Assembly (NCBI RefSeq): GCF_900113685.1
Contig: NZ_FOQG01000004.1
Coordinates: 46,469 to 110,468, forward strand
Source: Nocardioides psychrotolerans
GTDB lineage: Bacteria > Actinomycetota > Actinomycetes > Propionibacteriales > Nocardioidaceae
Direction of reading: 5' to 3'
DNA: 64,000 nt
A program made the translations under genes and the position numbers. Below the pieces are notes generated by a model. It was not told the origin of the DNA. It made no database searches and saw only the letters and a list, made by a program, of their open reading frames with translations. Positions 1 through 8,292 of this stretch are shown here, piece after piece (positions within the stretch are counted from its first letter, which is position 1; every line of letters starts with the position of its first letter).

Positions 1-2576
1 TCAAGACCGTCCTCATCGACGCGCGCACCGGGGAGCCCGTCGTGCCCAATGGCTCCCTCGGCCACCGCTTCGGCGACGCCGGTGTGGGGAAGTGGAACCT
101 CGAGCTCGGAGACGTCGACCCCCAGCTGTCATTGCTCGAAGGGGACGGTAGCGGCTCTCCCGTGGAGACCGTGCTCGTCCGGTTCCCCCGCTTCGACACC
201 CCTGACGGCGCAGCAGCCGACCTGCCGCGTGGGGTCCCCGTACGCCGTATCGACGGTCACCTCGTCACCACGGTGTTCGACCTGCTCCTCGCGCAGTACG
301 GCGTCGGCCGGGACGGGTTGCCGGGGGAGTGGGCCCGCGGCTACGACGACGCGGAGTCGCCGTACACCCCTGCGTGGCAGGAGGCGATCACCGGGGTCCC
401 GGCCTCGACCGCGGCCCGCATCGGGCGCGAGTTCGCCGCGAACGCCGAGGAGTCCAAGGGCCGCTCGATGATCGTGATGGGCGCCGGCACCAACCACTGG
501 TTCCACTCCGACACGATCTATCGCGCGTTCCTCACCCTGACCAACCTCACCGGCTGCCAGGGCGTCAACGGCGGCGGCTGGGCGCACTACGTGGGACAGG
601 AGAAGGTGCGGCCGATCACCGGCTACACCCAGATCGCCAACGCGCTGGACTGGAACCGGCCGCCACGCAACATGATCCAGACGGCGTACTGGTACCTGCA
701 CACCAACCAGTTCCGCTACGACCAGTTCGGCGCCGACACCCTGTCCGCCACGACCGGCAGCGGTCAGCTGGCCGGCAAGTCCACCGCCGACGTGATCGCG
801 CAGAGCGCCCGGATGGGCTGGATGCCGTCCTACCCGACCTTCGACCGCAACCCGCTCGACCTCAGCGACGACGCGGCTGCCGCTGGCAAGCCGGTGGGGG
901 AGTACGTCGTCGAGCAGCTGAAGTCGGGCGAGCTCGACTTCGCCGGCGAGGATCCCGACGCGCCGCAGAACTACCCGCGCATCCTGTCGATCTGGCGGGC
1001 CAACCTGCTCGGCTCGTCCGGCAAGGGCAACGAGTACTTCCTCAAGCACCTGCTCGGCACCGACTCGTCGGTGCGGGCGACCGAGACGCCGGAAGACCAG
1101 CGCCCGGTCGACGTGACGTGGCGAGACGAGGCGCCCGAGGGCAAGCTCGACCTGCTGATGACGATCGACTTCCGACAGACGAGCACCACGATCTTCTCCG
1201 ACGTCGTCCTTCCGGCAGCGACCTGGTATGAGAAGCACGACCTCAACACCACCGACATGCACCCGTTCGTGCACTCCTTCAACCCGGCGATCGCCCCGCC
1301 CTGGCAGACCCGCACCGACTGGGACGCCTGGCAGACGATCGCCGAGAAGTTCAGCGAGCTCGCGGCCACGCACCTGGGTGTGCGCAAGGACGTCGTCGCC
1401 GTCCCGCTCACGCACGACACTCCCGACGCGATGGCGAACCCGCACGGCGTCGTCCGCGACTGGAAGAAGGGTGAGTGCGAGCCGATCCCGGGCGTGACGA
1501 TGCCCAAGCTGGTCGAGGTCGAACGCGACTACGGCGCCGTGGCCGAGAAGATGAACGCCCTCGGCCCGCTGGTCGACACGCTCGGCGCGACCACCAAGGG
1601 CGTCACGTTCGAGCTCAGCAAGCAGGTCGACTACCTGCGAGCGAAGAACGGCGCCGTGCGAGGCGGCGTCGCCGATGGTCGGCCGTCGCTCAAGAAGGAC
1701 ATCAACGTCTGCGAGGCGATCCTCGCGATGTCGGGCACCACCAACGGCCACCTCGCCACCCAAGGCTTCAAGACGTTGGAGAAGCGGACCGGGGTGCGAC
1801 TGGCCGATCTGGCCGCGGAGCACGAGGGCAAGCAGATCACCTTCGCCGACACCCAGGGGCCACCGGTTCCGGTGATCACGTCACCGGAGTGGTCGGGCTC
1901 CGAGACCGGGGGTCGGCGCTACTCGCCCTTCACCATCAACGTGGAGCGCAAGAAGCCGTGGCACACGCTGACGGGGCGGATGCACTTCTACCTCGACCAC
2001 GACTGGATGACCGAGCTCGGCGAGGGCCTCCCGGTCTACAGACCTCCGCTCAACATGGCCGCCCTGTTCGCGGAGCCTGCCCTCGGCAACCTCTCCGACG
2101 GCTCGAACGGACAGGTCGAGGGGCTGACCGTGCGCTACCTGACGCCGCACAACAAGTGGTCGATCCACTCGGAATACCAGGACAACCTGTTCATGCTCTC
2201 GCTGTCGCGCGGCGGCCAGAACATCTGGATGAGCGACCGCGATGCAGTCAAGGTCGGGATCAAGGACAACGACTGGATCGAGGCGGTCAACCGCAACGGA
2301 GTCGTGGTGGCTCGGGCGATCGTCTCGCACCGGATGCCCGAGGGGACGGTGTACATGTACCACGCCCAGGACCGGCTCATCGACGTACCGCTCGCGGAGA
2401 CGTCGGGCAAGCGCGGAGGCATCCACAACTCGCTGACGCGGCTGCTGGTGAAGCCCTCCCACCTCATCGGCGGGTATGCCCAGCTGACCTTCGCCTTCAA
2501 CTATCTCGGCCCCACCGGCAATCAACGTGACGAGGTCACCATCATCCGCAAGCGAAGCCAGGACGTGACGTACTGA
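1..2576 (+). CDS. narG: Respiratory nitrate reductase alpha subunit NarG, 3' part
   Basis: Molybdenum-containing catalytic subunit of the membrane-bound quinol:nitrate oxidoreductase. The gene enters from the left edge; the reading frame is open from base 3 and encodes about 857 residues, so the N-terminal third, including the [4Fe-4S] and Asp molybdenum ligands, lies outside the window. Visible NarG hallmarks are LIDARTGEPVVPNGSLG at the edge, VMGAGTNHWFHSDTIYR, SDVVLPAATWYEKHDLNTTD (nucleotides about 1198-1257) and a molydopterin-dinucleotide-binding C-terminus with LTPHNKWSIHSEYQDN. No signal peptide could be checked. The stop overlaps the narH start by one base (TGATG), so the two are translationally coupled. 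Identification is near certain from motif order and the downstream narHJI genes. Confidence 0.97.
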   Translation, partial: KTVLIDARTGEPVVPNGSLGHRFGDAGVGKWNLELGDVDPQLSLLEGDGSGSPVETVLVRFPRFDTPDGAAADLPRGVPVRRIDGHLVTTVFDLLLAQYGVGRDGLPGEWARGYDDAESPYTPAWQEAITGVPASTAARIGREFAANAEESKGRSMIVMGAGTNHWFHSDTIYRAFLTLTNLTGCQGVNGGGWAHYVGQEKVRPITGYTQIANALDWNRPPRNMIQTAYWYLHTNQFRYDQFGADTLSATTGSGQLAGKSTADVIAQSARMGWMPSYPTFDRNPLDLSDDAAAAGKPVGEYVVEQLKSGELDFAGEDPDAPQNYPRILSIWRANLLGSSGKGNEYFLKHLLGTDSSVRATETPEDQRPVDVTWRDEAPEGKLDLLMTIDFRQTSTTIFSDVVLPAATWYEKHDLNTTDMHPFVHSFNPAIAPPWQTRTDWDAWQTIAEKFSELAATHLGVRKDVVAVPLTHDTPDAMANPHGVVRDWKKGECEPIPGVTMPKLVEVERDYGAVAEKMNALGPLVDTLGATTKGVTFELSKQVDYLRAKNGAVRGGVADGRPSLKKDINVCEAILAMSGTTNGHLATQGFKTLEKRTGVRLADLAAEHEGKQITFADTQGPPVPVITSPEWSGSETGGRRYSPFTINVERKKPWHTLTGRMHFYLDHDWMTELGEGLPVYRPPLNMAALFAEPALGNLSDGSNGQVEGLTVRYLTPHNKWSIHSEYQDNLFMLSLSRGGQNIWMSDRDAVKVGIKDNDWIEAVNRNGVVVARAIVSHRMPEGTVYMYHAQDRLIDVPLAETSGKRGGIHNSLTRLLVKPSHLIGGYAQLTFAFNYLGPTGNQRDEVTIIRKRSQDVTY

Positions 2577-4225
2577 TGAGGGTCATGGCGCAGATGGCGA
2601 TGGTGATGAACCTCGACAAGTGCATCGGGTGCCACACCTGCTCGGTGACCTGCAAGCAGGCATGGACCAACCGCTCGGGCACGGAGTACATCTGGTTCAA
2701 CAACGTCGAGACTCGGCCCGGCCTCGGCTACCCGCGGACCTATGAGGACCAGGAGAAGTGGAAGGGCGGCTGGGAGCTCAACAAGCGCGGCCGGATGAAG
2801 CTCAAGGGTGGTGGCCGGTTCAAGAACCTGATGACCATCTTCTCCAACCCCAAGCTGCCCTCGATCGGCGAGTACTACGAGCCGTGGACCTACGACTACT
2901 CCACGCTGACCGACGCACCCGCCCAGGAGCACACGCCGGTCGCGCGGCCGAAGTCGCTGATCAGCGGCAAGAACATGAAGATCGAATGGTCGGCCAACTG
3001 GGACGACGACCTCGGCGGCTCGACGGAGACCGCGCACCGCGACCCGATGCTCGCGAAGATCGCCGAGAAGGTGAAGTTCGAGTTCGAGCAGACCTTCATG
3101 TTCTACCTGCCACGGATCTGCGAGCACTGCCTGAACCCCTCATGCGCGGCGTCGTGTCCCAGCGGTGCGATCTACAAGCGCGAGGAGGACGGCATCGTCC
3201 TGGTCGACCAGGACAAGTGCCGTGGCTGGCGCAAGTGCGTCTCCGGCTGTCCCTACAAGAAGATCTACTTCAACCACCGCACCGGCAAAGCCGAGAAGTG
3301 CACGTTCTGCTTCCCGCGCATCGAGGTGGGCCTGCCCACCGTCTGCGCCGAGACGTGCGTCGGGCGGCTGCGCTACATCGGCCTGATGCTCTACGACGCC
3401 GACAAGGTGCTCGAGGCCGCCTCGACGGAGGACGACCACGGTCTCTACGAGGCCCAGCGCGAGGTCTTCCTCGACCCGTTCGACCCCGAGGTGATGCGTG
3501 AGGCCGAGAAGGCCGGGATCGCCCGCGACTGGATCGACGCCGCGCAACGCTCCCCGATCTATGCGTTGATCAACACCTACAAGGTGGCGCTGCCGCTGCA
3601 CCCGGAGTACCGCACGATGCCGATGGTCTGGTACATCCCGCCGCTCTCGCCGGTCATCGATGTCGTGCGTGACACGGGAGAGGATGCCGAGGACAAGGGC
3701 AACCTCTTCGCCGCCATCGACGCCCTGCGGATCCCGGTCGAGTATCTCGCCGAGCTCTTCACCGCAGGCGAGGTCGAGCCCGTGGACGCCGTGCTCAAGA
3801 AGCTGGCCGCGATGCGCTGCTACATGCGCGACATCAACATGGGCCGCGATCCCGACGCCTCGATCCCGGCCGCGGTCGGGATGACCGAGGAGGAGATGTA
3901 CGACATGTATCGCCTCCTCGCGATCGCGAAGTACGACGAGCGCTACGTCATCCCACCGGCGCACGCCGAGCAGGCGCACTCGCTGGAGGAGCTGTCCACC
4001 GAGTGCTCGGTCTCCGACTACGGCGGCGGTCAGCAGGACCTCTTCGGCGAGGGGTCCGGCACACCCACGCCGATCGCCGTCGAGAACTTCCAGATGCTCC
4101 AGGACCGGCAGACCTCCGACTCGCTCGCAGGCCCTGAGAACAAGGGTGCACGGGTGAACCTGCTGAACTGGGACGGCAAGGGCTCCCCGCCCGGAATGTT
4201 CCCGCCGAAGGGGCCGGACTCGTGA
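2576..4225 (+). CDS. narH: Respiratory nitrate reductase beta subunit NarH
   Basis: Iron-sulfur electron-transfer subunit that passes electrons from NarI haems to NarG. At 549 residues it is somewhat longer than typical NarH because of a C-terminal extension. Four cysteine clusters are visible in the expected order: CIGCHTCSVTCK near residues 16-26, CEHCLNPSCAASCP near 182, CRGWRKCVSGCPYKK near 215, and CTFCFPRIEVGLPTVCAETC near 244. The third cluster has Trp in place of the second Cys, the normal NarH arrangement for a [3Fe-4S] centre. The start ATG overlaps the narG stop and the stop overlaps the narJ start (GTGA), placing it firmly in narGHJI. Confidence 0.97.
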   Translation: MRVMAQMAMVMNLDKCIGCHTCSVTCKQAWTNRSGTEYIWFNNVETRPGLGYPRTYEDQEKWKGGWELNKRGRMKLKGGGRFKNLMTIFSNPKLPSIGEYYEPWTYDYSTLTDAPAQEHTPVARPKSLISGKNMKIEWSANWDDDLGGSTETAHRDPMLAKIAEKVKFEFEQTFMFYLPRICEHCLNPSCAASCPSGAIYKREEDGIVLVDQDKCRGWRKCVSGCPYKKIYFNHRTGKAEKCTFCFPRIEVGLPTVCAETCVGRLRYIGLMLYDADKVLEAASTEDDHGLYEAQREVFLDPFDPEVMREAEKAGIARDWIDAAQRSPIYALINTYKVALPLHPEYRTMPMVWYIPPLSPVIDVVRDTGEDAEDKGNLFAAIDALRIPVEYLAELFTAGEVEPVDAVLKKLAAMRCYMRDINMGRDPDASIPAAVGMTEEEMYDMYRLLAIAKYDERYVIPPAHAEQAHSLEELSTECSVSDYGGGQQDLFGEGSGTPTPIAVENFQMLQDRQTSDSLAGPENKGARVNLLNWDGKGSPPGMFPPKGPDS

Positions 4226-4965
4226 GCGAGCGAAGCGAGCACACCTTGAGGCGCAGCAGCGGCCGGCGTGCGAAGGCGGCACTGCCACCAGAACAGCTGA
4301 CCGTCGTGTGGCAGTCGGTGTCGCTGCTCCTCGACTACCCCGACGAGGAGGTCTTGGCGCGCGCCGAGCTCGTCAGGTCGGCCTCGCTGGGACTGCCGAC
4401 CGCGATCGGGGACTCGCTCCGCGCCTTCCTCGAGCACCTCGGGTCGACGCCGTTGACCGAGCTGCAGGCCGACTACGTCGAGACGTTCGACAACAGGCGG
4501 CGCTGCAACCTCTTCCTGACGTACTTCGCCCACGGCGACACGCGCAAGCGGGGGATGGCGTTGCTGCGCTTCAAGCAGACCTACCTCGGCGCCGGCTTCG
4601 AGCTGGACGACGCAGAACTGCCAGACCACCTGTGCGTCGTGCTCGAATTCGCCGCCACGATCGACCGCGACCTCGGCCGGGACCTGATGCTCGACCACCG
4701 CGCCGGGCTCGAGCTGCTGCGGCTCTCGCTCCGGGACATGCACTCGCCGTGGGCGAGCCTGATCGACGCGGTCACCGCAACGTTACCGCCGCTGCGCGGT
4801 GAGGAGCGCGACGCCGTACGCCGCCTGGCAGCCGAGGGTCCTCCCGAGGAGGAGGTCGGCCTCGCGCCGTTCGCCGCACCTCAGTTCAGTCCGGGGTCAG
4901 CCACCGGGACGGCGCCCGAGCCGACCCTGCTGCCCATGCCGTCGTTCCCGGGGGTCCGCGCATGA
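4222..4965 (+). CDS. narJ: Nitrate reductase assembly chaperone NarJ (delta)
   Basis: System-specific chaperone that helps insert the molybdenum cofactor into NarG before membrane attachment; not part of the final enzyme. The protein is 247 residues. The conserved NarJ body (LTVVWQSVSLLLDYPDEEV, then LTELQADYVETFDNRRRCNLFLTYFAHGDTRKRG) begins only about 25 residues in. The first residues, MSERSEHTLRRSS, are encoded by the short repeat GAGCGAGCGAAGCGAGC, so the N-terminus seems to have been created or extended by a repeat at the start codon. GTG start overlapping the narH stop by four bases; the stop overlaps narI ATG (ATGA). Confidence 0.95.
   Translation: MSERSEHTLRRSSGRRAKAALPPEQLTVVWQSVSLLLDYPDEEVLARAELVRSASLGLPTAIGDSLRAFLEHLGSTPLTELQADYVETFDNRRRCNLFLTYFAHGDTRKRGMALLRFKQTYLGAGFELDDAELPDHLCVVLEFAATIDRDLGRDLMLDHRAGLELLRLSLRDMHSPWASLIDAVTATLPPLRGEERDAVRRLAAEGPPEEEVGLAPFAAPQFSPGSATGTAPEPTLLPMPSFPGVRA
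4224..4240. repeat. Short GAGCGAGC-type repeat at the narJ start
   Basis: GAGCGAGCGAAGCGAGC overlaps the narJ start codon and encodes SERSE. A one-mismatch relative, AGCGAGCGCAGCGAGC, lies at 18193-18208 in the hydrophilic linker between the two permease domains of the betaine transporter, also read as SERSE. The same frame in two unrelated proteins suggests a dispersed element tolerated in flexible peptide stretches. Confidence 0.45.
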
Positions 4966-5690
4966 ACCTGCTCCTCTTCGTGGTGTTTCCCTACGTCTGC
5001 ATCACCGTCTTCGTGGTCGGGCACCTGTGGCGCTACCGCTACGACAAGTTCGGGTGGACCACCCGCTCGTCCCAGCTCTACGAGAACCGCCTCCTGCGCA
5101 TCGGTAGCCCGCTGTTCCACTTCGGGATGCTCGGTGTCATCGGGGGCCACATCTTCGGGTTGTTGATCCCCCAGTCGTGGACCGACGCGGTGGGCATCAG
5201 CGAGCAGATGTATCACGTGGCGGCGGTCGGCGGTGGCCTGTTGGCCGGCGTCATGACCGTGGTCGGGATGGTGATCCTGATCTACCGGCGGCGAACCGTG
5301 GGACCGGTCTTCTCCGCGACGACGGTCATGGACAAGGTGATGTACGCCTTCCTGGCCGCCGCGATCGTCCTGGGCATGTGGAACACCATTGCCGGCTCGA
5401 TCCTCACCCTCGGCGGGGAGTACAACTACCGGGAGGGGGTCTCGGTCTGGTACCGCTCCTTCCTTGCGTTCCAGCCCGATGCCGACCTGATGGGCGAGGC
5501 GCCGCTGGGCTTCCAGCTCCACGCCCTGGTCGCCTTCGCCTTGTTCGCGCTGTGGCCCTTCACCCGGCTGGTGCACGTCTTCAGTGCCCCGCTCGGCTAC
5601 CTGACCCGGCCCTACATCGTCTACCGCAGTCGAGACGACACCAGGCTCGGCAGCCACCGCCCTCGCCGCGGCTGGGACCGGGTCGGCTGA
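4962..5690 (+). CDS. narI: Respiratory nitrate reductase gamma subunit NarI
   Basis: Cytochrome b membrane subunit that oxidises quinol and carries two haems. The 242-residue protein has about five hydrophobic segments, starting with NLLLFVVFPYVCITVFVVGH. Conserved histidines suited to haem ligation are present in SPLFHFGMLGVIGGHIFGLL near residues 47-66 and in FQLHALVAFALFALWPFTRLVHVF near 185-208; the latter is a NarI signature. Starts four bases inside narJ (ATGA). With NarG and NarH it completes the enzyme; a nitrate transporter, if any, is outside the window. Confidence 0.96.
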   Translation: MNLLLFVVFPYVCITVFVVGHLWRYRYDKFGWTTRSSQLYENRLLRIGSPLFHFGMLGVIGGHIFGLLIPQSWTDAVGISEQMYHVAAVGGGLLAGVMTVVGMVILIYRRRTVGPVFSATTVMDKVMYAFLAAAIVLGMWNTIAGSILTLGGEYNYREGVSVWYRSFLAFQPDADLMGEAPLGFQLHALVAFALFALWPFTRLVHVFSAPLGYLTRPYIVYRSRDDTRLGSHRPRRGWDRVG

Positions 5691-5691
5691 G

Positions 5692-6177
5692 ATGTGTGAG
5701 TACTGCGGCTGCCGGCAGGTCGTGCCGATCGGTGAGCTCATGGACGAGCACAGCGCACTGGTCGACGCGGGCCACTACGTCCGACGCGACCTGGGCGCCG
5801 GCGATCACGCAGCGGCGATGTCACGGCTCACGGATCTCATCGCCCATCTCGACCGACACGTCCGACGCGAGGAGGACGGCATCTTCCGGGCGATGCGAGA
5901 GGCCGGGGAGTTCGTCGAGGAGATCGACGAGCTGGAGGGCGAGCACCGGGACCTCGCCGAGACCATCGGTGCCCTCGACATCGACTCCGCTGACTTCGCC
6001 ACGCGGGTCACGGCCCTGCTCGATGACCTCGAGGTCCATGTCGAGCGCGAGGACCTCGGGATCTTCCCGGTCTCCGTGGTGACCCTGGGGGCGAGCGGTT
6101 GGGCGATCGTGGACGACGCCCATGCCGAGTCGCCGAGCTTCCTGCACGACGCGACGCCACCAGTGCGCCCGTCCTGA
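5692..6177 (+). CDS. Hemerythrin-like HHE domain protein
   Basis: 161-residue predicted diiron-binding four-helix protein. An N-terminal CEYCGC motif is followed by helices carrying the histidine and acidic ligands: MDEHSALVDAGH, HLDRHVRREEDGIF, ELEGEHRDL and HVEREDLGIFP. Such proteins bind O2, NO or sense iron/redox state. It starts one base after the narI stop, so it is probably cotranscribed with the nitrate reductase, where a role in handling NO or oxygen is plausible but inferred. The CxxCxC start may bind metal or act as a thiol switch and is common in actinobacterial members. Confidence 0.85.
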   Translation: MCEYCGCRQVVPIGELMDEHSALVDAGHYVRRDLGAGDHAAAMSRLTDLIAHLDRHVRREEDGIFRAMREAGEFVEEIDELEGEHRDLAETIGALDIDSADFATRVTALLDDLEVHVEREDLGIFPVSVVTLGASGWAIVDDAHAESPSFLHDATPPVRPS

Positions 6178-6216
6178 GCCCGATCACCGATCGACCACCC
6201 GCAACGAGGAGAGCAG

Positions 6217-6549
6217 ATGCAGAAAGAGTCACTGACGGCGCTGGTGCGTCACCACCTGGAGACGGCATCGACCGCGTCCAGCGGTCGCAGCGCCCACACC
6301 ATCTACGGCGGGCACGAGCACGTCCTTCGCCAGACGTTGATCGCCCTCCGTGCGGGCTCGACCTTGGACGAGCACGAGAACCCGGGCGAAGCGACCCTCC
6401 AGGTCCTGCACGGACGCGTCACGCTGATCGCGGGTGAGACCAGGTGGAACGGGTCGCCCGGCGATCTCATGACCATCCCCGACTCCCGTCACTCCCTGGA
6501 GGCGGTCGAGGACTCGGCGGTCCTGCTGACGGTCGCGAAACGGAGCTGA
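6217..6549 (+). CDS. Small cupin-domain protein
   Basis: 110-residue single-domain cupin. The fold signature is seen in LRAGSTLDEHENPGEATLQVLHGRVTLIAG and GDLMTIPDSRHSLEAVEDSAVLLTVAK. Metal-type positions are retained in part (H in LDEHENPGE, H in SRHSLEA). It follows the hemerythrin gene by 39 bases with AGGAGAG just upstream of the ATG, so it likely belongs to the tail of the nar operon. Its substrate or regulatory role cannot be told from sequence. Confidence 0.8.
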   Translation: MQKESLTALVRHHLETASTASSGRSAHTIYGGHEHVLRQTLIALRAGSTLDEHENPGEATLQVLHGRVTLIAGETRWNGSPGDLMTIPDSRHSLEAVEDSAVLLTVAKRS

Positions 6550-6680
6550 TCTGGGCAGCGTCTGCTTCGCGACGGGGTCGATCACGAACACGGCGCGGAC
6601 GGCCTGGGAGGTGTCCTCGCCCGGGACCGATGGGACCAACGACCCTGCCGCGCGGAGGGGAGGGCCGCCACCATCGGAGC

Positions 6681-7283
6681 GTGCCTGTTGACAGAGCTCT
6701 GCCCTCCGCTGCCTGTGCGCCCGTGGACGTGTTGCTCTCCGACGGCAGCCGCGGCGTCGTACGGCGGCTGTCGCCGACCGATGGCCCGGCGTTGCACGTG
6801 CTCCACGAGAGCGTGTCCGACGAGGCCCTGCGGCTGCGCTTCTTCAGCGTGGCCCGGGTGGCGGCGCACCACTACGTGGACCATGTCCTGCGGGACCCGC
6901 GGACGCTGGCGATGGTGGCTGAGGTGGAGGGGCGACTCGTGGCCCTGGCCACGGCCGAGCCGCTGGGCGCCGACATCAGCGAGGTGGCGTTCCTGGTGGC
7001 CGACGACTTCCACGGACGCGGTCTCGGCACGCTGCTCCTGGAGCACCTGGCCGCGACGGCTTGCCGCGTGGGCATCGCACGTTTCGAGGCCGACGTGCTC
7101 CCGGAGAACCACGACATGCTGCGCGTCTTCGAGGACGCGGGGTTCGAGGTCGTACGACGGACCGACTCAGGGGTGGTCCTGGTCGAGATGAGCACCTCCG
7201 GCACCATCACGCAGAAGCAGGCGGCGGCGAAGCGTGAGCGCCGGGCTGAAGCGAAGTCGGTGTGGTCGCCGCTGATGCCCTGA
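6681..7283 (+). CDS. GNAT acetyltransferase, apparently split off from a ligase-fused Pat-like protein
   Basis: About 200 residues with one GNAT fold; the acetyl-CoA-binding motif is VADDFHGRGLGTLLLEHLA followed by MLRVFEDAGFEV. The opening VDVLLSDGSRGVVRRLSPTDGPALHVLHESVSDEALRLRFF matches the GNAT domain of actinobacterial bifunctional acetyltransferase/acetate-CoA ligase-like proteins. The C-terminus KRERRAEAKSVWSPLMP stops where those proteins run into the ligase domain (linker then a RSVAVVGAS-type motif), and no ligase sequence follows. Start is uncertain: GTG 6681 is chosen; GTG 6723 and ATG about 6630 are alternatives. May be a functional stand-alone lysine acetyltransferase or a remnant. 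Confidence 0.7.
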   Translation: MPVDRALPSAACAPVDVLLSDGSRGVVRRLSPTDGPALHVLHESVSDEALRLRFFSVARVAAHHYVDHVLRDPRTLAMVAEVEGRLVALATAEPLGADISEVAFLVADDFHGRGLGTLLLEHLAATACRVGIARFEADVLPENHDMLRVFEDAGFEVVRRTDSGVVLVEMSTSGTITQKQAAAKRERRAEAKSVWSPLMP

Positions 7284-7308
7284 CCGTGGGCAGCGACCGG
7301 CCTGCCGC

Positions 7309-8055
7309 TCAGGTCGAGCGAGCGTGCTTCGCCAGGTCGCCGGCGACGGCCGCGGCGTGCGTTTGCAGGCTCTCGGCGATCCCCGGGCGCCGGTCGCCGA
7401 TCCGGAAGGTCGGCCCGGAGACCCCGAGCGCCGCGACGACCGTGCCGTCGCCGCTGTGGACGGGCACCGCGATGCCGTCCAGGCCCTCCTCGAGCTCGCC
7501 GCGCGTGAGGGCGTAGCCGCGCTCGAGGGTCTCCTCGAGGTCTCGCTCCAGGGCAGCGTGGGTCGCGACGGTGAACGGCGTCCGCCGCTCCAGCCTCCCT
7601 GACGGAGGGCGTACGACGCCCCACGCGAGCATCACCTTGCCGAGCGCGGAGCAGTGGTTGGGCACCTCCATGTCCACCCAGTTGACCGAGCCGATCACGA
7701 ACCGGGCATCGACCTGGTCCACGTGGACGACGTCCGAGCCTCGGGCCACCGCCAGGTTGACGGTCTCCCCGGTCTGGGTGGCGAGGTCCTCCAGGTGGGT
7801 GTGGGCGACGCGGACCAGCGCCTCGACCCGGTCGAAACGTGCGGCGTAGTCGGCGAACAGCCGGCCGCCCCGGTAGGCGCCACCGCTCTCCCGTTCGACC
7901 AGGCCGCCGAGCTCGAGCGCGCCCAGCAGCCGCGACACGGTCGAGCGGGGGAGCCCCGTGGCGGCGACCAGGTCGGAGTAGGTCAGGGGGCGCTGCGCGC
8001 GCACCACCAACGCGACCAGCGCGGTCACGCGGTCGACGGACTGGGTGCCGGCGAT
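7309..8055 (-). CDS. IclR-family regulator of the Rieske gene set, predicted ATC start
   Basis: 248-residue transcription factor with an N-terminal winged helix (LTYSDLVAATGLPRSTVSRLLGALE) and the IclR effector domain (GETVNLAVARGSDVVHVDQVDA, GLDGIAVPVHSGDGTVVAALGVSGPTFR). The first ordinary start, GTG at 8028, removes the conserved AGTQSVDR opening of IclR proteins. In frame upstream is ATC at 8055-8053, five bases after a perfect AGGAGG (8066-8061), giving (M)AGTQSVDRVTALVALV; ATC is therefore the best start. A perfect TATAAT lies upstream at 8096-8091. Divergent from the Rieske ferredoxin-reductase-oxygenase genes and separated by a palindromic operator, so it probably controls them and itself. 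Confidence 0.88.
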   Translation of the reverse strand: MAGTQSVDRVTALVALVVRAQRPLTYSDLVAATGLPRSTVSRLLGALELGGLVERESGGAYRGGRLFADYAARFDRVEALVRVAHTHLEDLATQTGETVNLAVARGSDVVHVDQVDARFVIGSVNWVDMEVPNHCSALGKVMLAWGVVRPPSGRLERRTPFTVATHAALERDLEETLERGYALTRGELEEGLDGIAVPVHSGDGTVVAALGVSGPTFRIGDRRPGIAESLQTHAAAVAGDLAKHARST

Positions 8056-8090
8056 GAATGCCTCCTGGGAGGAAGGGACTGTTGAATCGC

Positions 8091-8096
8091 ATTATA
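8091..8096 (-). promoter_or_regulatory. -10 element of the divergent iclR promoter
   Basis: On the minus strand this reads TATAAT, a perfect -10. The place for a -35 element, 17-18 bases upstream, falls in the left half of the palindrome at 8105-8121, so regulator bound there would cover the promoter. Autoregulation is inferred. Confidence 0.6.
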
Positions 8097-8104
8097 GAAC
8101 AGAG

Positions 8105-8121
8105 GTTCCATATTATGGAAC
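8105..8121. promoter_or_regulatory. Perfect 17-bp palindrome, predicted IclR operator
   Basis: GTTCCATATTATGGAAC is a perfect inverted repeat (8 bp arms around one base) in the region between the divergent iclR gene and the Rieske ferredoxin gene. Further half-sites flank it: ATTATAGAAC at 8091-8100 (one mismatch to the right arm) and TTTGGGGAAC at 8132-8141, about 20-21 bp away, i.e. on the same DNA face. The layout GTTCC-N7-GGAAC parallels the GTTGC-N7-GCAAC boxes of the second IclR regulator in this island. Confidence 0.75.
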
Positions 8122-8292
8122 TGTTGCCCAGTTTGGGGAACAACGTTTGTGCAGGTGGGAGGTGGTTTGCCCACCTCTGCTCCCATCAGGCGAATTCCTG
8201 AACTCGACCCCCTGTTGTGGTGCATCATGGGTTGACAGGCCCGGCCTTCGGCCGCAGGCTCGGGTCATCACCACCAGCACCCTGGAGTCCTC

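Noticed and set aside
129..1823. 564-codon minus-strand frame inside narG
   Set aside because: Same GC shadow effect; the plus strand encodes a recognisable NarG.
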